NCBI RefSeq assembly: GCF_043641665.1
Contig: NC_092192.1
Span: forward strand, 4,685,658-4,749,657
Source: Enoplosus armatus
Taxonomy: Eukaryota > Chordata > Actinopteri > Centrarchiformes > Enoplosidae
Length of the DNA: 64,000 nt
Direction: 5' to 3'
Each line of letters opens with the position of its first letter. The first letter of the stretch is position 1. The notes under the pieces are model-generated. The model was given only the letters and a program-made list of their open reading frames with translations, did not search any database and was not told the DNA's origin. A program made the translations under genes and the position numbers. This document shows, in pieces, positions 12,364-23,900 of the stretch.

Positions 12364-12583
12364 AATAAAACAGTATACATGATATGATAATGATGTCATG
12401 GGCCAAGAGGAAGACATAAAAGTAAATTGGACTACTTTGCTATTTTGATTGTCTGGCTTTAGGTCAGGAAATAATCTCCAGTTGATCAAAAAACTTTTCA
12501 TTGTAATAGAAAATATGTTTTAGAATATTTTCATGTTTTTTTTCCCTTTATTGACAGATAAAATTTACAAAGTTTTCAATAAA
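12364..12583 (+). terminator. polyadenylation signals of the mucin-like gene
   Basis: AATAAA occurs at 12364-12369 and again at 12578-12583, about 100 and 315 bp after the stop codon. Either could end the transcript. The second is followed by a T/G-rich stretch. Confidence 0.5.
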
Positions 12584-12599
12584 TGTAAACTCTAATGTC

Positions 12600-13960
12600 T
12601 AATGGATTGAATGTAATTGCCAGGAGTGTTTGATTTTAAAAACTACTTTATCTTAATGTCCTTCTTTGGTCTTTTGGATTTCAATATGTGGGGAGGATTC
12701 AGTTTAACAATAATGGTTTTGTAATATGGTGTTCTTTTCTATGGTGTGTGTGTAGCATGTAGCCTGGAAACCAGAAGAATCTGCGAATCTCTTGTTTTAT
12801 TTGCTCTGGCAGATATGTCTGGCCTGCCTTCTGTTCAGACAGAGTTCCAGCTGACTGTATTTGCTTGGAGAAAAGGCCTTGAAATCACTCTATACATTAA
12901 ATAAATAACTAACCCTTTCTCTTAATTGACTTCTGTGACGTGCCATTAGATCTTTATAATATAACAATAGCTCAAGCTGCCAGGGTGAAGTCCAGGTGTT
13001 GATTGTGTAAGTACCTGTACTTCCCTCTAAACCTGAGTTGTTTGTTCATTTTATGAGTGTCATGAGGTTACAGTATAATATGTGCACAAGACATGAAAAA
13101 GAAACAGTCTAAAATTAGTTTGTACCACATAATATACATGAATATTCCAGTTCCAAGTTCAATAAAAATAATCTTAAATCAAGGATCATCATTTTTCCTG
13201 AGCTTTCAACCGCATCTCAAGGCTAGAGTTTGCTCAGTAGTCCTGGTCTTGGTAAAGACTGTCCAAAAAGTTTAACATATCCTCTTAATGAGTCAGGAGT
13301 TAGGTGCAACCTGATTTTGTTATCTCCTCTTACTGATAATGTACGCTGACCAACTAGTATTAAAGGGGTGTAACACTACTCTAACCTCTACTGTATATAA
13401 TCACCACTTGAGTTCCCTGCAAAGCATAAAGGCTGCAGAAAAAAAAAAGACGATAATGATTAAAGCTTGATTGCTTTCTACCTGTTTATTGTATTCCCTA
13501 GGTAGTGCTTTAGGCCTCAGCCAAAACATTAAATGGATTGACTTACTCTGCTTGTTTGCGGCACAGAGGTATTGGTCAAATGCACTGAAAGTAATCAGGG
13601 TAATATCATACTGACATTGATAAACTGTCTCTCTCATAAACATATGGCCAAAATGTGTTAATATAATAAACATTAATAAATATTACTTAAGACAACTGTA
13701 AAGCATCACAATTTTTAATTATTATTACTTACTCTAGTATTTCTATGTTATTACAACATATTGGGAGGTGGACTTGTTTGCTGTCTTACCTTTGATCGGG
13801 AGGACCGGCGCTGGGAATGGAAGCGTAGGAAGGTCATTAGCCTTTGCCAAAAGATGAGGACTATGCCTTTAGTTCTTTTTAGCGGGCTAACATTAGCTAG
13901 CCACCTGTATATCCAGGAATCATTGTTCTGTAAGAAAACTGCTTGCTTAGCACAGCAGAA
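12600..13960. other. no supported gene
   Basis: AT-rich intergenic sequence. The open frames at 13093-13275 and 13401-13984 have no coding character. The frames spanning 13943-14212 are inside a MITE. Confidence 0.5.
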
Positions 13961-13963
13961 GCA

Positions 13964-14277
13964 CAGTGGTGGAAAGTACTTCACTACATTTACTCAACTA
14001 TTGTATTCAAATATTTTGAGGTACTTAAACTTTACTTTAGTATTTCCATTTTCTGCTACTTTATACTTCTACTACACTACATTTCAGAGGAAAATATTAT
14101 ACTTTTTATTCCACTACATTTATCTATTACTCTGAATTTTGACCCACTACAATATAAAATGCTGATGGTAATGCATAGCCTACATAATAGGGGTAGTTCT
14201 GCTGCTGAATGAGTACTTTTGCTTTTGATACTTTTGACAACTACATTTATTTTACTTGTATACTTCTTCTACCACTG
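13964..14277. mobile_element. intact 314-bp hAT-type MITE with target-site duplication
   Basis: It begins CAGTGGTGGAAAGTACTTC and ends GAAGTATAC-like text then TTCTACCACTG, so the termini are inverted repeats. The 8-bp flanks are CAGAAGCA (13956-13963) and CAGATGCA (14278-14285), matching at 7 of 8 positions. An 8-bp duplication is the hallmark of hAT transposition. It carries no protein gene. Confidence 0.85.
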
Positions 14278-14284
14278 CAGATGC

Positions 14285-15290
14285 AAAACCAAGAACAAGA
14301 GGAAGAAGCCATACTTACCTTAGCGATAGAGAAGTAAATTCAAAATGTCAGTTATAATATTTTACTCGATCGTTGTGAAAATTACTGAGCTGGCAGTCTT
14401 GTGGTAAAGGTTAAGCTAACTTCTTATAGGTCCAAAAAGGTCATTACACAAAATCTAGTTAAATTGTTTATATACATTATTAAAAGGACATTTTGGGAAA
14501 TATGCACTCACATCTGTCCGTTAAATGTGAAGCTAAAGCTAACAGCCAGCTAGCTTAGCCAGCACAAAGACTGGAAACGGGTACACAGCCATTAAAAATA
14601 TATCTAATTTGTTTAATTCGCACAAAAATGTAAAAGTGTAAAAATTATAACTTGCTGAGGTTATGTGCCGGATAATTTATGGCTAAGACCAGGGTCTCCA
14701 CTGGTTGCCTGGCAACTGCTCAGAGCCAAGCGCTAACGTTAGCTAAACTCTATCTAGTTTCCTAGATGCTCAATATTCTCATCAGCTAGCTGGTCGGTAA
14801 CTTTTTGCTCAATGCTCAGAAAACCCATTGTTTCCTGAGCAGGGAGCGAACAGTGGGTTTATCACTGCTTTGCTGATGAAAACAGCTGTGTGTTGTTGCC
14901 AGAGACAGGATAAGACTGAACCTATAAAACCAAACTAATGAGATATAAGACGCTAAATCACTGCAAAGAGCTGAGTTGGGTGGGTGTAGTCATTTGGTTC
15001 ATTGTTAATATAAAATTTAATTTGTGGAGTAATTCTTAACCAGCATTAGAGGGAGAAAACATGTTGTAGCTACCTCTAATATTGGATAGTGAGTTAATAT
15101 TCAATGTGCAAAGGCTCATTTAGGGGATTGGTAAAAATATAACTTATAATTGTAATAATCATTTTGTTGGAGACTGGGGTGTAATATAGTTTGTGACAGC
15201 TGATATGGGGAGGGGAAGGGCTATGTAAAATATAACTTATAATAAAGAATCCATTTGCCAGGGATTTGGGGTGTGACATGATGGTGCAAA
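14285..15290. other. no supported gene
   Basis: About 14485-14580 is a fragment of the GGGAAATATGC / AAGACTGGAAACGGG repeat family also seen at 7835, 42505 and 48675. The remainder is AT-rich with nothing I can name. Confidence 0.5.
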
Positions 15291-15292
15291 AC

Positions 15293-15490
15293 ACATTGAT
15301 TCACAACACCCTCTATCTTTAACCCTTCAATTTGTATAAGGAAAAACTCCACACAAACAAAACAAATTAACAGGGAAAAGATTTAAGAAACCTCAGGAAG
15401 AGCAACAGAGGAGGGATCCCTCTCTCAGGACGGACAGATATGCAATAGATGCCGTGTACAGAACAGACCAACATTACGTAAAATTACACT
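15293..15490. repeat. dispersed fish repeat, second copy of the 11466 family
   Basis: It contains CACCCTCTATCTTTAACCC, AAACCTCAGGAAGAGCAACA and GAGGGATCCCTCTCTCAGGA, the distal half of the family whose proximal half is at 11466-11610. Confidence 0.6.
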
Positions 15491-16276
15491 ACAACCAGGA
15501 TGACAAAATTATAGATAGATTGTAAACACATAATATGGATCCGGGTGGACGTTGAGCAACTTCAGGTGTCGTCAAACAGACCTGAGCCACATGACCTCGT
15601 CTCCACCGTGGAGACTTGGAAAGAGGACAGACTAAACAAACACACGAGAGTCAAAGCTCAAGCACACTATTCACACAGATAGGAGAAAAGAACAAACACA
15701 CACAGAGGGAGAGAGAGATCCACACAAGGGAGAAAGAGAGAGACACAAGGGGAGAAGCTGAATCTCCTGGAGGACGAAGATCCAGATACAAAACATCTGG
15801 AAAAGGGCACCTTGTGTGCTGGTGGGACAACAAACAAACAGTGGGTTACAGAGATGCAGTGGTTTTCAGACAGTTTACAGTGTGTATAAGTACTAGGCTT
15901 AATAGATTCATTGAGACTGAGTACAAGGCCTGAAGTAATCGAAGAAGAAGGAACTAACTGAAAGGTTTGGAGGTTAAATTGGCAGCACCCCAACCATGTT
16001 TAGTAACCCATGCAACATGGGCATTGGTATAGTCAGGTGGGGAAGCTTAATTTCATTTTGGCAAGAAAACATTTAGTTTAAATCATGTTTCACATATACC
16101 AGTCTTATCCAGGCAATGCTGAAGAATCAAATAACTTATCAGTAAAGCTTTGGTGGACAGTGACCCAATATTTATAAAACCAAATCTGAGGGCTCTGTTA
16201 GGGCTGCAGCTTTCAATATTAATGGGCCAATCTGTAGAGCTACTAGTAAATGAAGATTAATTGTAAAAAGATGCCT

Positions 16277-17200
16277 TTTATTATTAGTAAAACATTTGGG
16301 TTGCCTGTACACACAATGGTGTGGGGATAGAATTGCGATTACCTTCGATATTTTATTTTGTAGGACTTTATCAAGTGCTTTGTTTTGTTGTGTATCTTCT
16401 TTAGTGATTCACACATTCAGAGAAAAGGAGCTTAGTAATTGTAATATGTCTCAATGCTGCAGACCACGGTATCAGTCTGATAGTCTGCACTGTGAAGAGA
16501 TCCCTGGCTGGACATATTAACTAAAATAGTGAACTCCAAATCCGAAGGCCATCAACAATACAGTGGCTGTTAATACTCTTGTAACGCCGCGGGGAATAGA
16601 GTTAACCCGGACGGCGGGGGTAGAGAAGGCACGCAGGTCAACAGGACCACAAACGGGTGAGGGTCGAAAACCGGTATGCAGGAGGGGTTGAGTGCAGACC
16701 AGGCCACACAACCGGTTACTGGCTCTAGTTAGCCTTCCCACGCCGCTACACGGGGATAAACTCCGCATCATGTGCCGGCGAGGGTTTGCTACTGCTATCG
16801 CTAACAGGGTACGCAAACGTGGAACAGTTAACACAAACCACCGTTAACACATACAGCGAGGTTGCTAGAGGCTAACCTTGTAGGCTAGGCTAGGAGCTAA
16901 GCTAAAAGGGTAGCAAAAGAGGCTAACTCCTAATGCAAAGGTAGCACGTCTAATATGAGGTGGGATTTACACAGAGAGACGGACAGAATATCAGAGTAGA
17001 AGATAGAAATAAAAATAAAATAGAAAAACGAGGAGAAAGAAAAGAGTAGACAACGGTTGTCGATCTAACGGAAATGACGACGCGCCGTCACAGGAAGTGC
17101 GTCGAAGCGGCGTAACGGCAGTTGCATCACAGACGCTAGATAAACCTCTACGAATCTTGTTTGTTCTGTAGCCTGTAGATAAATAACGACTCACTAAAAC
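16277..17200 (-). other. GC-rich promoter-like segment with short transcript signals
   Basis: Read on the minus strand, about 17060-17130 holds an ETS-type ACTTCCTGTGACG and CRE-like TGACG motifs in a CpG-rich stretch. A pyrimidine-rich tract and a CpG-rich stretch with an open frame follow. AATAAA lies at 16282-16277. This resembles a small intronless transcription unit or retrogene. A solo LTR of a retrotransposon would show similar signals and cannot be excluded. Confidence 0.35.
16517..16771 (-). CDS. candidate 84-residue intronless protein with mitochondrial-type presequence
   Basis: The first ATG is at 16771 and the stop at 16517; the frame has no in-frame ATG further upstream before a stop. 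The N-terminal two thirds are rich in Arg, Ser and Leu with no acidic residue until late, and contain RAFST, which resembles a mitochondrial processing site. The C-terminus is one hydrophobic segment (VLTATVLLMAFGFGVHYFS). That layout suits a small mitochondrial membrane protein. I recognise no family, and the frame could simply be chance in a CpG-rich segment. Confidence 0.25.
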   Translation of the reverse strand: MMRSLSPCSGVGRLTRASNRLCGLVCTQPLLHTGFRPSPVCGPVDLRAFSTPAVRVNSIPRGVTRVLTATVLLMAFGFGVHYFS

Positions 17201-18598
17201 ACACTATTTTTATCAATTACATAACATCTGCTAAACACAAAGACATGCGTCCTTAAAGTGAGGTGACCGTTGGGCCAAACTCCTGTTATGTCACGGTTGC
17301 ACTATGAAGTGGACTTGGGCCCTCACGAGGCTTTCAGGGCTTTATGGTATGGTCATTAGTTATGGAAGTGTCAACATGGGGGGGGGGGGGGGGGCACTTG
17401 GTAAGAGCATTGAAAACAACACTGCTCCCATGCAGGCAAATTACTGCTAATACCCTGAGCTGTGTGATCAGCCCATATGGTGTTCATGGGAGCCAGAGGG
17501 ACTGTGTGTGTGCATGTGTGTGTGTGTGCGCACGCTCATGTTGGGGGAGGGGAGTGTCCTATCTGTGTGTATCTGCAAGGCTTTCATTAAATTAGATAAT
17601 TTTTCTATGTAATTCCATATAATAGTATATGCTCTTTTTTTTAATTTATGAATAACAGTGTTTCTCATAAGAGTTTATGAGTGAGTGCTATGTATTTATA
17701 ATTTTGGAGAGCTTGTGTACATACAACCAAGATAATGAATGAACCTCATCATCCAGGTATGCACTTGTGTAGCTGTAATTCTCTCTCTTTTTCTTGCAAG
17801 ATGTGTCCATTCTTAGTGTAAGTGTCCGGAAGATTTAAATTCTAAGTTGCATACGGGATCATGATTGCACGTTTCCAATCTAGCAGATGAATTTAAAAAC
17901 ACACTTCTAGTGTCAAACTCTGCAGACACATCATTCTGCACAGAGGAGGTCAAACATTAAAGGGAAGCAACAATATGCAAAACACATTTAAGTGGATGGG
18001 GACATAGAAAATAGTGATAAGTGGTTGTTTCATCCTCTTTGTTGGCGTACGACTGGTCATTTCCTGTTGGTAAAATATGTTATACATTCATTTCTTGCAC
18101 ATAAAATGCAAAATAGTGTACTGTCAACATACGTATGTAGTGTATGTTATATTATTATTATCAAGTCATGGCAACTCAGTCATGGCAATCCATCCAGGAG
18201 TTGTTGAGATATTTCAGTCTGGACTAAAGTGGTGGACTTTCCTACTTGACATTGACGCTAGCATGGCTAAAAACATTCATCATAAGTCAAAATTAAGAGA
18301 GAGTCTCAGCCTCATACCAGCAAACAATTCCACAGTAAATAAATGAATCAATCAAACTGCATCATATATTTTTTTTCACTCTGATTTATAAACACCAGCT
18401 CTATATACCCACAACCCTTGTATGCCAGGCTAACATGTCATTGATCCCTCTGACTGTGTGTATCTAAACTGTCCCTGTGTTGTGGGAGAGGCACAGTTAA
18501 TGTTACAGCACTCGGGCCTGCTCCGATAACTTTATCTTTTCTCCTCACAAATTGGCCTCCTCACAAACAGATCATCTGTCTGAGCCCCAGAAACCTAA

Positions 18599-18600
<2 letters not shown>

Positions 18601-18666
<66 letters not shown>
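18601..18666. repeat. (CA)n microsatellite
   Basis: About 33 uninterrupted CA units. Confidence 0.95.
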
Positions 18667-18671
<5 letters not shown>

Positions 18672-19002
18672 TACACACACTCATTCACTTATTTCTTTTC
18701 CCTCAGGTGTTAACAAGCTCAGTGGCTAAAGGATAAGAGTTTACTCAGAGGGAAGAGAGAGGACAGATGGGTGTGGTGTCAAGAGTAAATATTTGGGTCC
18801 AGGTTAAACTGACATTTTGGTTTGATGATATGTGGAGCCGGTTTGGGTACTTTAAACTTTACTTTAAATATCAGTTGTTTTCTACCGTCCTTATAAAGTA
18901 ATCATTCATCTGAAAATCCTTCATGTTAAACAGAAAAGGTCAGTTTGTCTGATAATTCAAGGGATTCATGTCGAGGTGTTGACTACAAAATATCTGCATT
19001 GG

Positions 19003-19005
<3 letters not shown>

Positions 19006-19040
<35 letters not shown>
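19006..19040. repeat. (CA)n microsatellite
   Basis: About 17 CA units. The minus-strand frame running through it is an artefact. Confidence 0.95.
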
Positions 19041-19041
<1 letters not shown>

Positions 19042-20124
19042 CTCATCTGTTTACACACAAATACACAAACCTCATGACCACTGTGCACAGCTCCCTCTAG
19101 TGGGTGCAGTGTGAAACCAGCACCTCTCGTCAGATGGCCTTGTTTTATGTGGGTCAAAGGTGTTTCTGACATAAATCCAATCTGACCGGAATCTGTTCAT
19201 TTCCCCTGGAAGTTCACAGCACGCTCGCTGACTTCTGCTTGTTATGTAACACAGAGGAACTGGCTTTGTGCAACGCTGGTAATTAATAAGGAAAATTACA
19301 CATTTTTGTATGGCAAGTTTTGGCATATTTTAGGTGTATGGGTTTTTACTAGCACTTTTATCACACAATACGTAAAATGGGTTACATCCCTATATGAAGC
19401 TGCAATTTCTTTATTACATTATCCAAAATCAGGTTGCATCACTATTTAATAACTATTACTACATTAGGATTTGCTACATTTTTTTATTAAGCCCTACAAC
19501 TGCTACAACTCAAAGGTGCACTAATCAATATTTTGTACATTAACAATGGATCAAATTACTGCGTGTAATGTAAAATGCATTGCATGTCCATGATCCACAG
19601 AGAATTATGACCCAACTCTGCAGTCCCTCTCAGCTCCACGGGGCTTTTTAGCTCGTTGTTTTGTTTTTTTTGGGCCACAACTTTGCTCATATCAAGCTAA
19701 TTTCCAGCCGCAGCTAAAAAGCTCAGATTAACACACTGTATGCCACCTGCTTAGCACCAAACAGCACGCAGATAAAGTTAGCAACTAGCTGGTGAACTTT
19801 AGCCACTAGAGAGCCCTCAGTAGTTGGTTGAGACCGAAAATACAGCTAATAGGAGAGATAAGGTATGTATTAAGTCCATCATGAGGCCAGAAACACAACT
19901 TTAAACTAGTGCTTTTGTCGCTCTGTGTCTGCTGGATAAATAAATAGGCAACCGCTTGCTAACATGAAACAAATTGTCACAGGATTAGCTGAATAGTGAA
20001 TAATTTATAAACCCTACAATATTTTCATTTCATTACTCCTCCTCAACTTCCAATTGGCCCGGCTGGATAAATAAGGGTTAAATAGAAAAATAAACACGTG
20101 ATGCAGTGTAAGTTAACATTGAAT

Positions 20125-20130
20125 TTTAAT
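20125..20130 (-). terminator. usp2: possible usp2 polyadenylation signal (ATTAAA)
   Basis: ATTAAA on the minus strand about 860 bp after the usp2 stop codon. No AATAAA occurs on this strand between the stop and this point, so it is the best visible candidate for the 3' end. Confidence 0.35.
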
Positions 20131-20989
20131 CATTTATAGGCTCTGAACTGACTTAGATGCAAAGTCAGCAACATTATTGCTGGAAGAAGTCTTGTTGATG
20201 CGTTTTTACACAGCTGCTTTGGTATGTCCGGCCTGTCCACAGTACAGTTACATTCACTGCGCTGTCCATAAATACTGTACAAAAATAAAATGTGCTCTGA
20301 CATAAAACATCCTCCCTCCATTAGTGGATTTCCACTGTTCTAAGAGGAAACCATAAGGCTTTGTTAAATGACACATACAGTACGCACTTTACTCGCATTA
20401 TGTTAAATAGAATAAATTATATCTTGTAGTTGACGTGTGAGGCATTTTTCAAGTCTCCGAAATGTCCACACAGAATAATGTCCTTAAGGTTAATAGCTTA
20501 TGTTCAAAGTGCATAAAAAAAAAAAACAATCCACTCGAGTGGGTATAGATTCAGGTCCAGGCACAGCTGTAAAGTGTCTTTTTTTGGAGATAAAATAATA
20601 AGAAGAGACGAGGGTCTTGTTATACTCCAACGCCATTTTCAGTTTTACTCACAGCTGTGCCCTGAGCTCAATTTCTACACTTTTTTGACAATGGAAGTAG
20701 TATTTTCTCAGTGTTACTTCAGCTCCACCTGACTTACGGACTCAGCTTGAAATCCTGAAGTGCACATGTGCTTCCACATCCACCCCGTCCCCTCAAAAAC
20801 ACATTGAGAGGAAGGTCAGAGGCTGTTTTTTTTTTTTCTTCTCAGCAACGTGTCTTTGTGCTCCACTTTCTCAGTCTGTAATGGCAGTACCCTCTCCACT
20901 AGGTGGAGCTCTCTCCCAGCAGGCAGTGTCTCGCTCCATTATTTTTTTTAAAGCCCAGTTTGGTACAGCCTGTCACTCCTCAACAGTGT

Positions 20990-23900
20990 CTAAAGGCGAC
21001 ACGTCTGATATTTGCTGTGTGGGGAGGCCAGCTCATAGAAGAGGACGTAGGCGTTGCTGCTGCGAACCTGGCTGGAGGACACCGGGCTCACCCTGAACAG
21101 AACACACAGCACACACTGTAGTTATTACACTGGATACCGCATAACATTGTTAAATATGGGCACAGAGGTGATCCTAACACTACATTGTCAAAACCGCACA
21201 CCAGTCGCTCCCTACCACAGGCACAATCTGCACATTTAAGTTGACACACCTTTGTACAGCTAGAAGGAGGTTCTTGTCAATTGACAGCAGGTGCATACAG
21301 CTTTCTGCCAATCTGATAACACGATATGAAAGGTAATAGGAATGATATGTGAGAGCTGATACCTGGAGTCGTTGTAGCTGTACCACTCCCCCAGTGCCGG
21401 GTTCCTGCAGTAGGCTGTGTAATGGCCTCCCAAAGCGTTTCCCGAGTGGTTGGATACTGCATACAAGTTATACACAGCGCGTTCTGCGGGGGGGGGGGAC
21501 AACACAGTCAGTCAACAAGAGCACTGTCCTTACTCATCAGATCCTGCTGACCTTGGGAAGTGCGTGAATTCGTCGTCATCTTTGGGCAGCTGCTTACCGC
21601 TGCTCTCTGAGGCGAACTCCCGCAGGTCCAGCTCTTTGAGAGGGAAGTTGACATAAGTGGAGAGTTTGCTGGCTCGGATGTTAGAGTCTGAGAAACGCTT
21701 CAGGTCTGTGGGGGGACACTGAGTCAAGGAGCCGACACTGGTTCAAAATAACATCACTGTTCTTCAAGTGTAATTTCATTGGATCTGAAGTGTTGCTGAT
21801 AATGTTTCTGTCCTGTTACTCAAGTAAAATACTAAAATTTAGAGCATATTTACTGGGAGTCAAACATCAATCTGTCTTTGCTGTAACTAGTATGCTTCAC
21901 TTAACTGGACGCTGGCTCACTGAGCAACTTAACAGCCACCAAATCCATATATTTCTGGTATATCATTGACTTAGTGTATGCTAACTTTTTAGTTAATGGT
22001 GCAAAGACGTGAGGAAAGGATACGAAGCACGAGGATCTGAGGGAACTTCTGAACGCTGAATCTTTTGGTGCATTTCCTTCTGGCTTTGCATCTGTTGCAT
22101 GTCTGCGAGAGAGACGAAGACAGGGAAGGCTGTGACACACTGCTGCTGTATAATCCATATATCATCTTTACAAAGGAGTGTGGAGGGCGGTGTGTTATGT
22201 AAAGGCTTCTTACCGGTCTCTCTTCTCCGTCCAACACATCCTCTTTGGTGAAGAGTCTCAAGCAGTCTTTGAGAGACACTTCGCCTGAGCTCTTCTGTGG
22301 AGACACAGAGCATGTCCGGTCAGAAAACAGTTCCTTTACTGTCCGTCTTATGGGGTTAAAATATGATCAGATACTGTAACCTATCTATATCATCTATAAT
22401 GGCTTAGCTAACAGTATTTTTACAAAATATGGATGGCTAAACCTTAGTGTGTGTGTGTGTGTGTTCTGACCTGTGCAACAGGTATCGAAAGGTCCCAGAA
22501 TGGATCAAACACTGTGGAGCGGAAGCCACAGACAGTGCAGGTCACAGAGCTTTTCAACTGTCCGACAAACAGATCTAAAAGGCGTAAACAAGAGATGGAG
22601 AATTACATTTAATATGCGCATAAATTCAAGGATGGTTTGAGGTAATCGTGCAGCCCTTAAATCCCTCACCCACTACTTTGCTGTCCTCTCGCTCCAAGTA
22701 CATGTTCCACATCCGCTTGCCTTTTTCCTCATCCCTGTGAATGAAAGCATACAGCAGAGCTCAAGTCAAACCAGCGTCTTCCTCCCAAACCGCTTATTGA
22801 AAGACTTACTGACTGAAACCTGCCCTCTTTTACAGATTCAAGCCACTTTGAGACATTGTTAAGGTTCTTACTCAGGTCTGGAATAAGTATAGAATTGAAC
22901 ATATTTGGGATATTAGTTCTTGAAGGTAATTAATTACATAATTACACAATTTTATTTCCACCCTTTTTTGAGCGCTGCAGTCCGATCAGGCATGCTGCAG
23001 TGTTTTGTGGCAGTGCAAGGTGTCAGTGACAGGGCAGGTTATGAGTGACTTATTGGGAGCAGAAGTGAGGGTTATGCTGACTTACGAGAGGTGGTCAAAG
23101 TCCTCCACGGACACCTTAGGGCGGACTGTCACTCTGTTCACCTCATTATGGAGACCGTCCAATAAGAAGCGCAGAAACTCCTGGGCGTCCTGCTGACTGC
23201 AGAGAGACAGAAGGAGAGACTGTTACTTCATTTATTTTACTCAGTTTTATTAGTTTCTGAAATCACCTTACAAACAGAGGGGAAGACTTACTTGCAGCCC
23301 ACAAATTTGGGCGCATATATCTGGATCTGGCTCCTGAAGTCAGAGGGACTGATGGCCTCGTTGTTCACAGAAGTCCACAGGCTCTGAGTCAGCTTTGCAA
23401 ACTCTGAGGCAGCAGGCAAAAGGACGGAGACGTAACAACAGAAAACAACACCATAATCATGAAAAAAACACATCTCTGCAATTTGTGAGCAACACCATCC
23501 TTTACAAAATATGTTACTTTTAAAAATGGAACTCATTAACTTTAACCTTTTATTGACAAAATTTGAATTTCTGCATTTTTGCTCCAAACTCCAAAGGGAA
23601 ATCTGCATTTTTTAGCCCGCTGGCTTGCCTGAGCTAAAGATGCTGAGTTTTCACCATAACTCAGATATTTCTGTAAATGCGGTGTGAACCAGCCTGAACT
23701 CTAGGGAGATTCCTACTTATTTTGTATCAAAATAAATATTACGTTTTAAGCTTGATGTGTATGAAAACAAACAGCCTGCATGAGTTTGACCTTGAGTTGA
23801 GAATATATTGTCACGTAAGTTTATTCTAAAAAAAAACCTAGGTGAGGCAACTTTTTGTACTAATTACAGAGATGTGATACAAAAAACATGGCCCTTTGTA

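Larger units (their letters stand above)
17230..20100. other. no supported gene; repeats and microsatellites
   Basis: Holds a G run (about 17380-17394), a (CA)n run at 18601-18666, another at 19006-19040, a fragment of the AATCCATCCA / GATATTTCAGTCTGG repeat at about 18170-18260, and at about 19510-19960 a copy of the TGCACTAATCAATATTTTGTA repeat also present near 45590, 47040 and 61090. No coding exon was recognised. Confidence 0.6.

Noticed and set aside
15616..15993. overlapping open frames on both strands near 15.6-16.0 kb
   Set aside because: They come from a purine-rich GAGA-type simple-sequence stretch; no coding features.
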